Assembly: GCA_026985055.1 (NCBI GenBank)
Contig: JALSQZ010000021.1
Coordinates: forward strand, 27,882-91,881
Source of the DNA: Sedimenticola sp.
GTDB taxonomy: Bacteria; Pseudomonadota; Gammaproteobacteria; Chromatiales; Chromatiaceae
Reading direction: 5' to 3'
DNA length: 64,000 nucleotides
A program made the translations under genes and the position numbers. Under the pieces are notes generated by a model. That model was not told where the DNA came from, made no database searches, and worked only from the letters and a program-made list of their open reading frames with translations. Shown one piece after another: positions 8,102 through 20,440 of this stretch. The first letter of the stretch is position 1, and every line of letters starts with the position of its first letter.

Positions 8102-9252
8102 TGGCTCTGATCTGCCGGCCTCACCAAAGCACCGGCTTCCACGCCATCCTTGTCCACAGACAGAACCACCTGCTGGCCAGGCTTCAGTCCGGATTGGACT
8201 TCGGTATATTCCCAGTTGCTCAGGCCCTTCTCGATGGCTTGTTCATGCAAGCGGTTTTCCCCGTCCGGCACCAGCACCTTGTTGCCTTCCAGAACCGCTT
8301 CCGTGGGAACACGCAGAGCGTTTTCCTTGCGCGCGAGTATGATCTCCAGGTCTGCGCTGTATCCCGCCAGCATGTTTGCAGTGACTTGCGGATCACTGAA
8401 TTCCGCTTCGACCTCCACAGTGCGCGCCTGCTTTTCACGATCCAGCACATAGGGAGCGATACGCCGCACCCGGCCTTGGAAAATCCGATCGGAGAAGGCA
8501 TCGAGGGAAATCCGCGCCGGCATGCCGACACGAATCCTGGACGCATCCACTTCGTCCATGGGCGCCGAGACATAGATACAGCTGTCATCGATGAGATCCA
8601 CCGCCGGCGGCGTGGGCACCCCCACGGGTGAAGGCGTGACAAACTCTCCGATTTCACCATTTACCTGAGCCACTATGCCGTCGAAAGGCGCTACCAGGCG
8701 CGTGCGATCCAGGGCCGCTTGCGCCACATCGGTCTGAGCCTGACTGACTTCCACGTTGACCCGCGCCGCCTCGCAGGCCGCCTGGGCGGCGCGGGCTTCA
8801 CCCTCCGCCTTGTCTGTTGCTTCGGCCGAGGCCAGACGCTGCTCATGCAGTTTGCGCAGCCGGCTCGACTCCCGCAGGGCCGTTTCCGCCTGAACACAGG
8901 CCTGCCGGGCCTGGGCTTCGGCCGCCTTGATTTTGCGCCGCGCCAGCACCAGCCGGGCGGCGAGATCGTCATTCCAGAATTCCAGCAGCACCTGGCCCTG
9001 TTTCACCCTGTCCCCTTCCTTTACCGGCATGCGCACGATCTGTCCACCCTGGGAAGGCGACAGTCCGGAACGACGGCAGGCCTTGATGGTGCCGGCGCGG
9101 GTATTGGCGACACTGCTCTGAACCAGACCTCGCTCCACTTTCACCAGCCGCACCGGTATCGGCCGGGGCCGCATCAACCAGTAACTGAGCGCAGCGACGA
9201 TCACACCCGCAAAGAAAAGAAGCAATAGCAGTTTTGGCCAGCGGCGTTTCAT
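8098..9252 (-). CDS. HlyD/MacA-type periplasmic membrane fusion protein
   Basis: 384 aa from ATG 9252; longer in-frame starts overlap the rhodanese gene and lack a signal. The N-terminal anchor is LLLLLFFAGVIVAALSYWLM. Then come a lipoyl-like half motif (VKEGDRVKQGQVLLEF), an Ala/Arg/Glu-rich coiled-coil hairpin (about 85-190), the second lipoyl half (APFDGIVAQVNGEIGEFV) and beta-barrel domains. It links the inner-membrane ABC exporter to an outer-membrane channel, which is not encoded nearby. Four-base overlap with the ATPase gene. Confidence 0.9.
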   Translation of the reverse strand: MKRRWPKLLLLLFFAGVIVAALSYWLMRPRPIPVRLVKVERGLVQSSVANTRAGTIKACRRSGLSPSQGGQIVRMPVKEGDRVKQGQVLLEFWNDDLAARLVLARRKIKAAEAQARQACVQAETALRESSRLRKLHEQRLASAEATDKAEGEARAAQAACEAARVNVEVSQAQTDVAQAALDRTRLVAPFDGIVAQVNGEIGEFVTPSPVGVPTPPAVDLIDDSCIYVSAPMDEVDASRIRVGMPARISLDAFSDRIFQGRVRRIAPYVLDREKQARTVEVEAEFSDPQVTANMLAGYSADLEIILARKENALRVPTEAVLEGNKVLVPDGENRLHEQAIEKGLSNWEYTEVQSGLKPGQQVVLSVDKDGVEAGALVRPADQSQ

Positions 9253-9280
9253 GTCAGCCTCGTTCAGGGAACCTGATCTT

Positions 9281-9718
9281 TCAGTGTACTCCTGTTTGCC
9301 GCTGCTTCCACATGAGATACCCGCCACGCAGAACCTTGACGTTCTCCCATCCTGCAAGACGCAGAATGAAATACGCCTTGGAAGAAGACAAGCCGGTATC
9401 ACAATACAGTACTACCGGTCTGTCCCGGGGGATTTGATCCCGGTGTTCGAGTATCCCCCTCCATTCGATATTCAGGGCTCCGGGAATATGGCCCGCGGCA
9501 AAACGATCCGCCATGCGCACATCGACGAACAGGACATTGTCCGCATCGACGGTCTCCAACTGTTGCGGCGTAATAGCGCCATCAGAAAATTCGGCAAATT
9601 CCAGATATTCCTGAATCGCCTCCAGGGCAGGATCATCTTCGGCGGATGCAGGCAAGGCAATCAGTAACAGAAGTGGCATCAGTATCCCGATACCCATGAA
9701 GGTCGGCAGGCTGTTCAT
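9281..9718 (-). CDS. Periplasmic rhodanese-like protein
   Basis: 145 aa: a signal peptide (about residues 1-26, ending PASAED) and one rhodanese domain. The catalytic Cys106 sits in the loop YCDTGLSSS, and FVDVRMADRFAAGHIPGALNI is the classic entry motif. Active rhodaneses move sulfane sulfur to thiols; this one would act in the periplasm. It is the first gene of the exporter operon, 28 bases before the fusion protein. Rhodanese at the head and a DsrC-like protein after the end of the exporter genes suggest a sulfur theme for this cluster, which is inference. Confidence 0.88.
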   Translation of the reverse strand: MNSLPTFMGIGILMPLLLLIALPASAEDDPALEAIQEYLEFAEFSDGAITPQQLETVDADNVLFVDVRMADRFAAGHIPGALNIEWRGILEHRDQIPRDRPVVLYCDTGLSSSKAYFILRLAGWENVKVLRGGYLMWKQRQTGVH

Positions 9719-9798
9719 ATGTCAATCCTTTTCAAGAATGTCAAAAAACCCGGCCCATTTCGACTGCGTAACCGAAAAAATGCGATTGCCCGGTTCAT

Positions 9799-10428
9799 TC
9801 ATTTTGTATCCCGGCCTGGACTCAGTTGCCTGTGGACCGCTTCCGGCACCAGCCAGCGGATGCTGCGTCCCTGGGCCAGGCGCTGCCGGATGTCGCTGGA
9901 TGAGATATCCAGTTGGGTCACGGCGTGGAACAAAATGCGCCCTGCCGGCTGCTGGCGCAGGGCAGAAACATTTTCTACAACCCGGTTTTGCATCAACGCC
10001 CGCAGTTCAGGTACCTGTGGTGGCGCATGGCCGGGACGATCCATGACCACCAGATGCGCCAGTTCAAGAATACGCTCTGGCTGATGCCAGGTATGGAAGA
10101 CGTTGAAGGCATCCCGTCCGAGGAGCAGGCACAGGGAAGCATCCATTCCCAGTTCGCCACGCAACTCTTCCAGGGTATGTACGCTGTAGGAAGGCGCTTG
10201 CCGGCGTATTTCCCGCTCATCCACGACAAAACCCGGCTGCGGCTCTATGGCAGCACGCAGCAGCGCCAGACGCTGTTGCGCCGAAGTCAGGGGCTGATCC
10301 CGGTGTACTGCCTGCCCCAGGGGAATGAAGCGCAGCTCTTCCAGCACCAGCGCCTCGAAGACATCCAGCGCGGTGCGCAGATGTCCCAGATGCACCGGGT
10401 CGAAAGTGCCGCCGAAAATGCCAATCAT
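9799..10428 (-). CDS. nadD: Nicotinate-nucleotide adenylyltransferase NadD
   Basis: 209 aa. The nucleotidyltransferase motif GGTFDPVHLGHL lies at residues 5-16 and the second motif ISSSDIRQRL near the C-terminus. It adenylates nicotinate mononucleotide to deamido-NAD in NAD synthesis. It begins on the base next to the proA stop, as in the usual gammaproteobacterial gene order. The rsfS and rlmH genes that normally follow nadD are absent here; the next gene is the rhodanese. Confidence 0.95.
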   Translation of the reverse strand: MIGIFGGTFDPVHLGHLRTALDVFEALVLEELRFIPLGQAVHRDQPLTSAQQRLALLRAAIEPQPGFVVDEREIRRQAPSYSVHTLEELRGELGMDASLCLLLGRDAFNVFHTWHQPERILELAHLVVMDRPGHAPPQVPELRALMQNRVVENVSALRQQPAGRILFHAVTQLDISSSDIRQRLAQGRSIRWLVPEAVHRQLSPGRDTK

Positions 10429-11697
10429 TCAGGTACGCACATGGCCGTCGCCCAGGACGATGAATTTCACCGAAGTCAGCCCTTCCAGTCCCACTGGCCC
10501 CCGAGCATGGAATTTGTCCGTGGAAATGCCGATTTCCGCCCCCAGTCCGTATTCAAATCCGTCGGCGAAGCGGGTCGAGGCATTCACCATCACGGAACTG
10601 GAATCCACCTCCTGTAGAAAACGTCGCGCCTTACTGATGTTCTCGGTGATGATGCTTTCCGTATGGCGGGAGCTGTGCGCCTCGATATGATCCATGGCCT
10701 GCTGTACATCATCCACCACCCGGATGGATAGTATGGGCGCCAGGTATTCCGTGTCCCAGTCTTCTTCCGTAGCCGCCAGGCATTTCTCGCCCAGGATGGT
10801 GCGGGTCTTTTCGCAGCCGCGCAACTCCACCCCTTTCTCCCACAGGGCCTGGGCGATGCGCGGCAAAAAATCCGCGGCAATGGTGTCGTTCACCAGCAGG
10901 GTTTCCATGGTATTGCAGGTTCCATAGCGCTGGGTCTTGGCATTGAGAGCCACATCGAAGGCTTTTTTCGGATCCGCCTCGTCATCCACGTACACATGGC
11001 AGATACCATCGAGATGCTTGATCACCGGCACCCGGGCATCCCGGCTGATGCGCTCGATAAGACCCTTGCCGCCCCGGGGAATGATCACGTCGATATAGTC
11101 CGGCATGGTAATCATGGCGCCCACCGCCTCGCGGTCGGTGGTTTCCACCACCTGTACCGCATCTGCTGGCAAGCCGGCCTTTTCCAGCCCCTCGCGGATG
11201 GCGGCGGCAATCGCCTGGTTGGAATGAAATGCCTCGGATCCACCCCGCAGCACGGTAGCATTGCCCGACTTGAGACAGAGGGCGGCGGCATCGGCAGTCA
11301 CGTTCGGACGGGATTCATAGATGATACCCACGACCCCCAGAGGCACGCGCATGCGCCCTACCTGGATTCCCGTGGGACGATACTTCATATCGAAGATTTC
11401 GCCAATGGGATCCGGCAGCGTGGCAATCTGGCGCAAGCCCTCGATCATGGCGTCGATACGTTCGGGAGTGAGTTCCAGCCTGTCCAGCAGAGCTTCGGAC
11501 AAACCTTTTTCCTTTCCCGCCTCCAGGTCCTTGCGATTCTCTTCCATCAGACGCGCGCGATCCGCATCCAGCCGGTCGGCAATGGCGTTCAGGGCATCAT
11601 TCTTTCGTCCGGTACTGGCAGCGGCCAGGGCACGGGCAGCGGCGCGGGCTCTTTGCCCGACGGTCTGCATGTATTCAGTTACATCTATAGTGGTCAT
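10429..11697 (-). CDS. proA: Gamma-glutamyl phosphate reductase ProA
   Basis: 422 aa from ATG 11697 (a TTG start at 11718 would add 7 residues; neither has a strong ribosome binding site). It reduces gamma-glutamyl phosphate to glutamate semialdehyde in proline synthesis. The aldehyde dehydrogenase fold is clear: [27 protein letters not shown], and the catalytic Cys near residue 261 in [13 protein letters not shown]. It precedes nadD directly. A MITE (11736-11894) sits about 40 bases upstream, between holA and proA, so the original operon link has been interrupted. proB is not in the window. Confidence 0.95.
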   Translation of the reverse strand: MTTIDVTEYMQTVGQRARAAARALAAASTGRKNDALNAIADRLDADRARLMEENRKDLEAGKEKGLSEALLDRLELTPERIDAMIEGLRQIATLPDPIGEIFDMKYRPTGIQVGRMRVPLGVVGIIYESRPNVTADAAALCLKSGNATVLRGGSEAFHSNQAIAAAIREGLEKAGLPADAVQVVETTDREAVGAMITMPDYIDVIIPRGGKGLIERISRDARVPVIKHLDGICHVYVDDEADPKKAFDVALNAKTQRYGTCNTMETLLVNDTIAADFLPRIAQALWEKGVELRGCEKTRTILGEKCLAATEEDWDTEYLAPILSIRVVDDVQQAMDHIEAHSSRHTESIITENISKARRFLQEVDSSSVMVNASTRFADGFEYGLGAEIGISTDKFHARGPVGLEGLTSVKFIVLGDGHVRT

Positions 11698-11735
11698 GCT
11701 TTTATCCGGTGAATTCAAGATCGATCAGTAGTTTA

Positions 11736-11894
11736 GGAACCTCTAATTAAATCATGAACTCGCATCTTGTGTCCAAAATGTCCCGCTACTGTGTTGCAAA
11801 TCTTCGCAATAGCGGGCTATTACGTGCGATTTGCGCCTTGTATCGGAACATTTTGAATCACAACCTGCTTCGCTCAGATTTAATCAGAGGTTCC
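11736..11894 (+). mobile_element. MITE copy 1 (159 bp)
   Basis: Ends GGAACCTCTAATTAAATC and GATTTAATCAGAGGTTCC form an imperfect terminal inverted repeat. Direct flanks TTTA (11732-11735 and 11895-11898) look like a 4-base target duplication. It has no transposase frame. It is nearly identical over its whole length to copies at 20128 and 52024. It lies across the 3' end of holA and supplies its present stop. Confidence 0.9.
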
Positions 11895-12909
11895 TTTACC
11901 AACTTCCTTCCAGATACAGGTATTCCCGCAATACCCAGAGTAATCTGCTCCAGCAGCAGCCAGGGATCACCGGGAGCCGCGCCCTTGATGGCCGCGTCCG
12001 TGTGCTGACAGGCATCCAGCAAGCAATTCCAGTCATCTTCGCCCAGGCGTCTGAGCGCCTGTCGCACCAGGGGCATGCGGTTCTTCCAGACCCGCGCCTG
12101 CCCCATGACCCGTGATTCCGACGCACCTGCTGCCATGCCCGCCGCCATGCCCGCCAGGCTGCGTATTTCCCTGGCCAGGGCCCAAAGCACCACCGGCGGA
12201 GCAATGCCTTCGCCCTTCAGTCCCGCAAGAATATGGGTACAGCGCCCGCTGCGCCCGGCCAGAGCCGCATCCACCAGAGCATACACATCGAAGCGGCTGC
12301 TGTCGGATACTGCGGCGAGCAGCTGCTCCACGTTTACAGATCCTTCGCCATGCAGCAGCAACAGTTTTTCGATTTCCTGGCGCGCCGCCAACAGATTGCC
12401 TTCGGTATGCTCGGCGAGCATTTCCGCCACCCCACGCCCGGGGCGCAAACCGGCTGCCTGCATGCGCGCGCTGATCCAGCGCGGCAGATTGCGCTCATCC
12501 ACGGGCCATACCTGAACCAAAATCCCAGCTTTTTCCAGCGCCTTTATCCATTTGCTGGTCAACGGCACTTTGGGCATGGTCAGCAGCAGCAGGGTGTCCT
12601 GGGGCAGGTTTTCACAATACTCCACCAGGGCCCTGGCTCCGGCGGTACCGGGTTTGCCCGTGGGCAGGCGCAGGTCGATGATTTTCTGCTCGGCGAACAG
12701 GGACAGGGCATTGGCTTCATCGCCGAGGCGGTTCCAGTCGAAGCGCGCATCCGCTTCCATGATCTCGCGGCTGAGATAGCCCGCCTGCCGGGCGGCACCA
12801 CGAATCTGATCCGCCGCCTCTCCCAGCTGCAGGGGTTCGTCTCCAGTGATGACATAAACCGGCGCCAGCCCCTTGCCCAGGGAAGCAGCGAGTTGCTCCA
12901 ACCGCAGTT

Positions 12910-12913
<4 letters not shown>
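11858..12913 (-). CDS. holA: DNA polymerase III subunit delta HolA
   Basis: 351 aa. The delta subunit of the clamp loader opens the beta clamp. Family features: KGLAPVYVITGDEPLQLGEAAD near the N-terminus and WALAREIRSL in the collar domain. The start overlaps the lptE stop by 4 bases, the usual order. Oddity: the last 11 residues (EPLIKSERSRL) and the stop codon come from MITE copy 1. If the element and one TTTA copy are removed, the frame reads LVNY then TGA, so the native protein ended two or so residues after the insertion point and the enzyme is expected to work. Confidence 0.93.
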
Positions 12914-16139
<3,226 letters not shown>

Positions 16140-16146
16140 TCAGGCC

Positions 16147-17739
16147 ATGTCTGCATTGAAAATGCTCTTCATTCTGCTGCTCCTGCCCCTGACCGCCCTG
16201 GCCGGCAAGGGGCAGGTCAATTTCGTCGAAGCCACAGTGGATCTCAAGCCCGACGGCAGCGCCGTGGTGCTCTACCAGGTACAGTGGCGGGTCGTATCGG
16301 GCGAACTGCATGGCTTCTATTTCAAAAACGAGGACAAACTCCAGGTCGGCATGGCGGTCGATCAGGCTGCTGCCGTAGACAGTCACGGCAAGCGTTATCG
16401 GCTGGATATCCGCCCCATGGGTGGCGGCAAATGGGATGTTCTCCTCGCGGATGGCCAGGGTGTTCCCGCGGGGCAAAGCGTCACCTTCAATTTGCCTTTC
16501 CGCACTGATTTCCACCGGGCGGGCTATCTCGGCCCAACCACGGCGGAAGACGGCCGGGCGCTGGTATTTTTCAACTGGTCGCCCATCCAATGGGACGAAG
16601 CCGCCAGCCAGGATCACTACAGCCTGAAGATCCTCACCCCCTACCGGCTGCCGGATGAACAGGTCAACCCCCGCAGCGTGGTGGATACGGAGCGCCTGAT
16701 ACTCACCGAGCCCTGGGTGAACGAAAAATATCTCATCGATTATCAGCAGGGACCAAACAACCGCCTGCTGCTGTTGTTTCACAAAAACCGGCCCGGCAAC
16801 CGGTTTCACATGCAGGTACAGTTCTACATGCCCGCAGACTGGTTCCGGCTTGGCGCGGCGCCCGCCCCGGCCGCCAAGCCTCTGATACGGAAACAAGAGC
16901 GTGGCTCCGGGAGCAGTTCCCTGCTGCTGATTCTGGGACTGGCGGTAATCGGCGCATTCTTTGGCGTGGTTCGGGGCAAGCAGGGCTCCATGCTCAAGGC
17001 CAGAGAAGGGCTGGAGGATATTCGCTGGGAAAACCTGGACTGGACACCGCCCAAACTGATCCTTTCCGAGTTCCGCAAACCCGGCAAGGTATGCAAGGAT
17101 CTCACACCCCTGGAAGCGGCGTTCTACCTGGAAATCCCCTTCAAGCTCATCGTGGCCGCCATGCTCAATTCCATGGTGCTGGAAGGTTTCGTGGAAGTGC
17201 TGTCCGCATCTCCCCTGAAAGTGAAAACGCTGAATCCTCCCAATCTGCATGAACTGGATGATTACGAGCGCCTTTTCTACCAGGCCCTGAAGGATGACGG
17301 GGAACTGTCCCAGGCGGAACTGGAAGAACTGATGAATACCGCGGTAAAAAAAGTACAGCTCAAGGCCTGGGACGCTGATATCGAAGCCACCCAGAAATAC
17401 TATCGCAAGCAGGTAGCCGACTACCTGAAGGCCGCTGCGGTGAGTGCGCCCGCGGCTCACAGAAACGAAGCCAATGACTGGTATTTCTGGTATCACAACC
17501 GTCATCGCTACTATCAGCGGCACTGGGACTACCGGGACGACCCGGCCCGCTATGCCACGGACATACCCGTGGAAACGGATCACATCATTCACGGGCCGCT
17601 GGACACGGATATCGCCATGGAACTGAATGTCTGCCACGATGCCTGTCATTCCGCCTGCCACAGCGCCTGTCATTCGGCCTGCCATTCCGCCTGCCACAGC
17701 GCCTGCCATTCGGCCTGCGTGAGCGGAGGATCACACTGA
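16147..17739 (+). CDS. DUF2207-like membrane protein with a (CHSA)n Cys-His tail; probable radical SAM substrate
   Basis: 530 aa from ATG 16147. Signal peptide MSALKMLFILLLLPLTALA; residues about 20-250 form the exported DUF2207-like domain; one membrane helix at about 256-276 (SLLLILGLAVIGAFFGVV); residues 277-530 should be cytoplasmic. The extreme C-terminus (496-524) is CHDA followed by six CHSA tetrads and a final Cys, then VSGGSH. Codons for the same tetrad vary (TGT/TGC, CAC/CAT, TCC/AGC/TCG), so the protein repeat is kept by selection rather than being fresh DNA slippage. The gene ends in TGATG shared with a radical SAM/SPASM maturase gene. Read together, the tail is the likely modification site; Cys spaced every four residues would line one face of a helix. 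Function unknown. Confidence 0.85.
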   Translation: MSALKMLFILLLLPLTALAGKGQVNFVEATVDLKPDGSAVVLYQVQWRVVSGELHGFYFKNEDKLQVGMAVDQAAAVDSHGKRYRLDIRPMGGGKWDVLLADGQGVPAGQSVTFNLPFRTDFHRAGYLGPTTAEDGRALVFFNWSPIQWDEAASQDHYSLKILTPYRLPDEQVNPRSVVDTERLILTEPWVNEKYLIDYQQGPNNRLLLLFHKNRPGNRFHMQVQFYMPADWFRLGAAPAPAAKPLIRKQERGSGSSSLLLILGLAVIGAFFGVVRGKQGSMLKAREGLEDIRWENLDWTPPKLILSEFRKPGKVCKDLTPLEAAFYLEIPFKLIVAAMLNSMVLEGFVEVLSASPLKVKTLNPPNLHELDDYERLFYQALKDDGELSQAELEELMNTAVKKVQLKAWDADIEATQKYYRKQVADYLKAAAVSAPAAHRNEANDWYFWYHNRHRYYQRHWDYRDDPARYATDIPVETDHIIHGPLDTDIAMELNVCHDACHSACHSACHSACHSACHSACHSACVSGGSH

Positions 17740-19184
17740 TGGGATTTTTCCGGGAACAATGGAAACGCATCGTCCGCCGCCAGCCAGGCAGCGAGGTTCT
17801 GGCCGCAGAAACGAATACGCCCATGCCCGACCTGTCCTGGGTGGACGAATTCATCCGCAACGTCGGCCCTTACATCTTTGTCCGCACCGAAGACAACATC
17901 CTCATCAAGCGTCCCAACCAGGCACAGAAACTCAATGCCCAGGGAGCGCAGATACTCAAGTTCCTCCTTGACGGTGGCAAGATCGCGGGCCTGATCAAAG
18001 GGCTCGGAGGCGACCGGGGCAAGCTGGAACAGGTGGCCCTGTTCCTGCACGGGGTGCGTGGTTTTCTCGAAGGGCATGTCAACGCCGATTCCGCTCACCC
18101 CGGAGTAGAAGTAGAAGTGTTCAACCGGCACTTTTCCGACCTGCCGATACTTTCCGAGGTGGCCATTACCTACAAATGCAATCTGCGCTGTGTATTCTGT
18201 TATGCCGGCTGCAACTGCACCACTCAACCGGTAAATGACGAAAAAGTCATGAGTACTGCCGAAATCCGCAGCGTGCTGGACAAACTCTGGCGCGAAGGCC
18301 GGGTGCCGTCCATAAGCTTCACCGGAGGCGAACCCACCCTGCACAAGGAATTGCCGGAACTCATCACTTATGCCAAGAAACTGGGCATGCGCGTGAACCT
18401 CATCACCAACGGCACCCGCATCAACGCACAACTGGCACAACGCCTCGCCGATGCTGGCCTGGACTCCGCCCAGGTGAGTCTGGAAGGCATCAGCGCGGAA
18501 ATTCACAATCTGGTCACTCAGGGCCAGGCTTCCTTCGAAAAAACCGTGGCCGCCATCGGGCACCTGAAAACCGTGGGTATCCGCGTTCACAGCAACACCA
18601 CCATCAACCGCATGAACCTGCATGAAATGCCGGACATGCCGCGTTTCGTACGTGAAATACTGGACAACGAGCGCTTCAGCATGAACCTGCTGGTGCCCAC
18701 GGGCAGCGCAGTGGTGCATCCGGATCTTGTGGTGCGCTACAGCGAAATCGGCGCCTGGCTGGAAAAGATCCAGGAACAGAGCAAAATCCACGATGTGGAA
18801 TTCCTCTGGTATTCCCCCACTCCCATGTGCATGTTCAACCCCATTCCCGCCGGGCTGGGCAATCACGGCTGCAGCGCCTGCGACGGACTGATCTCCGTGG
18901 CGCCCAACGGATCGGTGATCCCCTGCGCTTCCTATGATGACGAGGTGGGCAATCTGCTGGATGACGATCTGCGCAGTGTGTGGAACAGCGACAAGGCCAG
19001 AGGCTACCGGGACAAGGCGCTGGCCCACCCGCAGTGCCGGACATGCAGCCAGTTCGACATCTGCAATGGCGCCTGCCCCTTGTACTGGCGCGAGCTGGGT
19101 TTTGCGGAGCTGGAAGCGCGCAACGGGTTCAGCCCCGCCGAGGCCGTGGGCTATGTGCGCCCAAGCGGGGAGGATCCATCATGA
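17739..19184 (+). CDS. Radical SAM/SPASM maturase with an RRE-like N-terminal domain
   Basis: 481 aa. Residues about 30-95 (VGPYIFVRTEDNILIKRPN ... ILKFLLDGG) look like a PqqD-type peptide recognition domain. The radical SAM cluster motif is Cys147-NLR-Cys151-VF-Cys154, followed by more Cys (YAGCNC). SFTGGEPTLH binds SAM. The C-terminal SPASM region has CSACDG, PCASYDDE and CRTCSQFDICNGACP, enough for auxiliary Fe-S clusters. SPASM enzymes typically install thioether or carbon crosslinks on peptides. The start overlaps the stop of the CHSA-tail gene (TGATG) and the end overlaps the next start (ATGA), so all three are translationally coupled. The obvious substrate is the CHSA tail; the chemistry is inference. 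Confidence 0.92.
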   Translation: MGFFREQWKRIVRRQPGSEVLAAETNTPMPDLSWVDEFIRNVGPYIFVRTEDNILIKRPNQAQKLNAQGAQILKFLLDGGKIAGLIKGLGGDRGKLEQVALFLHGVRGFLEGHVNADSAHPGVEVEVFNRHFSDLPILSEVAITYKCNLRCVFCYAGCNCTTQPVNDEKVMSTAEIRSVLDKLWREGRVPSISFTGGEPTLHKELPELITYAKKLGMRVNLITNGTRINAQLAQRLADAGLDSAQVSLEGISAEIHNLVTQGQASFEKTVAAIGHLKTVGIRVHSNTTINRMNLHEMPDMPRFVREILDNERFSMNLLVPTGSAVVHPDLVVRYSEIGAWLEKIQEQSKIHDVEFLWYSPTPMCMFNPIPAGLGNHGCSACDGLISVAPNGSVIPCASYDDEVGNLLDDDLRSVWNSDKARGYRDKALAHPQCRTCSQFDICNGACPLYWRELGFAELEARNGFSPAEAVGYVRPSGEDPS

Positions 19185-20149
19185 GCCACGCCCCGGAAAC
19201 CGCTGCCCGGGATGCCGATGCGGTGGTATTTTGGCTATGGCGCAATCTGGCCTACCGCAAGCGCATGCTCAGCGCCTTTGGTCTCATCCTCCTGGGACTG
19301 CTGTTGCAATGGTATTCCGGTGAGGTTTTTGCCGGTTTCTTTCCCCTTGTCGCCGGCAATGCGCTGCTGCTGGTCAGAGGCTATGACAACCGAACCCAAT
19401 TTGCCGGATTCAGTCCGTCCAGTCAGTGGCAGCGGGTGGAGCGTTCACGCCTGACAGAACTGAAAGACTTCGACAAAAAAATTCGCCGCTGGGATCGCAG
19501 CTTCATCGATATCACCAACATCCGGGGAGTTATCAGTTTCCTGCTGTTGGTTTTCCTGCTGGTGCTGATGTATGTGGGATTCCGCGATTCCCGGCACTAT
19601 CAGCAACTGGTAGCCATACCCATAGACATGGCCATTCTGTTTCTGCCTCACTGGTTTACCGGCACAAGGCGCATCCTGCGGCTGCCGGGACTGCTGATCA
19701 AGGCGGAAACCCTGGAAAAGGCATTGAACGAGACCAATCCGGAAGACCAGGGACTCAAGCTGGACGTACTGATGCTCCTCAAGGGCGAGGCCAAACTGCC
19801 GGATGACATCAAGATCAGAATCGAACCCGCCGATGCGCCCCAGGACTTTCTCGGCCTGTACGGGCAGGTGGTGCTCAACAATGTCCAGGGAAAATCCTAT
19901 CCCTATTTCTATGTGGTGCTGGTCGCCCGCCCCGGACTTGGCCTGAAAGAACTGCGCGACCGGATCGATCCGCCGGACAAGACAGTGGTGGAATTCCGCG
20001 AGCAGGACGGTGTGGAAGTGCTGGTGCTGCGCCAGTTCACCACCAAACGCTCCGGCTATCTCACCACACCGGATACGGTGCGCAAACTGCTTCGTTTCGG
20101 CATGGAACAGATGCACCGCCTGTTAGGGGAACCTCTGATTAAATCATGA
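19181..20149 (+). CDS. Four-helix membrane protein of the CHSA operon
   Basis: 322 aa from ATG 19181, four bases before the maturase stop, with GGGGAGGAT as ribosome binding site. Two membrane helices near 28-62, one near 118-137 (SFLLLVFLLVLMYVGF) and one near 147-165, then a soluble cytoplasmic C-terminal half with VVLNNVQGKSYPYFYVVLVARPGLGL. I do not recognise the family. Its place makes it a third component, perhaps a membrane partner of the tailed protein. The last six residues (EPLIKS) and the stop come from MITE copy 2; without the element the frame would read RLLA then TGA, so little native sequence was lost. Confidence 0.82.
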   Translation: MSHAPETAARDADAVVFWLWRNLAYRKRMLSAFGLILLGLLLQWYSGEVFAGFFPLVAGNALLLVRGYDNRTQFAGFSPSSQWQRVERSRLTELKDFDKKIRRWDRSFIDITNIRGVISFLLLVFLLVLMYVGFRDSRHYQQLVAIPIDMAILFLPHWFTGTRRILRLPGLLIKAETLEKALNETNPEDQGLKLDVLMLLKGEAKLPDDIKIRIEPADAPQDFLGLYGQVVLNNVQGKSYPYFYVVLVARPGLGLKELRDRIDPPDKTVVEFREQDGVEVLVLRQFTTKRSGYLTTPDTVRKLLRFGMEQMHRLLGEPLIKS

Positions 20150-20286
20150 ACTCGCATCTTGCGCCCAAAATGTCCCGCTACTGCGTTGCAAATCTTCGCA
20201 ATAGCGGGCTATTACGCGCGATTTGCGCCTTGTATCGGAACATTTTGAATCACAATCTGCTTCGCTCAGATTTAATCAGAGGTTCC
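20128..20286 (+). mobile_element. MITE copy 2 (159 bp)
   Basis: Ends GGAACCTCTGATTAAATC and GATTTAATCAGAGGTTCC are a perfect 18-base inverted repeat. TTAG occurs on both sides (20123-20126 and 20287-20290), with one extra G on the left. Same length and orientation as copies 1 and 4. It covers the 3' end of the preceding gene. The 291-base gap to 20441 holds this element plus the leader of the next gene. Confidence 0.9.
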
Positions 20287-20440
20287 TTAGCATGACTTCC
20301 TCTCAGAAGGCCTGACTCGTTCAACGCCTCCCCGGGATTTGGCCATTTCCCGAACTTTGGAGAAAATGCCTTATGTCAATCCCCGGTCCCGCCTGAAAGG
20401 GTATACTTTGGCGCATCATGATTATTGTACATACCGTCCG

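Noticed and set aside
17632..17720. CHSA tail as a multiheme c-type motif (CX3CH)
   Set aside because: The spacing gives overlapping CX3CH units, which would clash as heme sites, and the tail is predicted on the cytoplasmic side, away from heme ligation. A radical SAM maturase neighbour is a better explanation.
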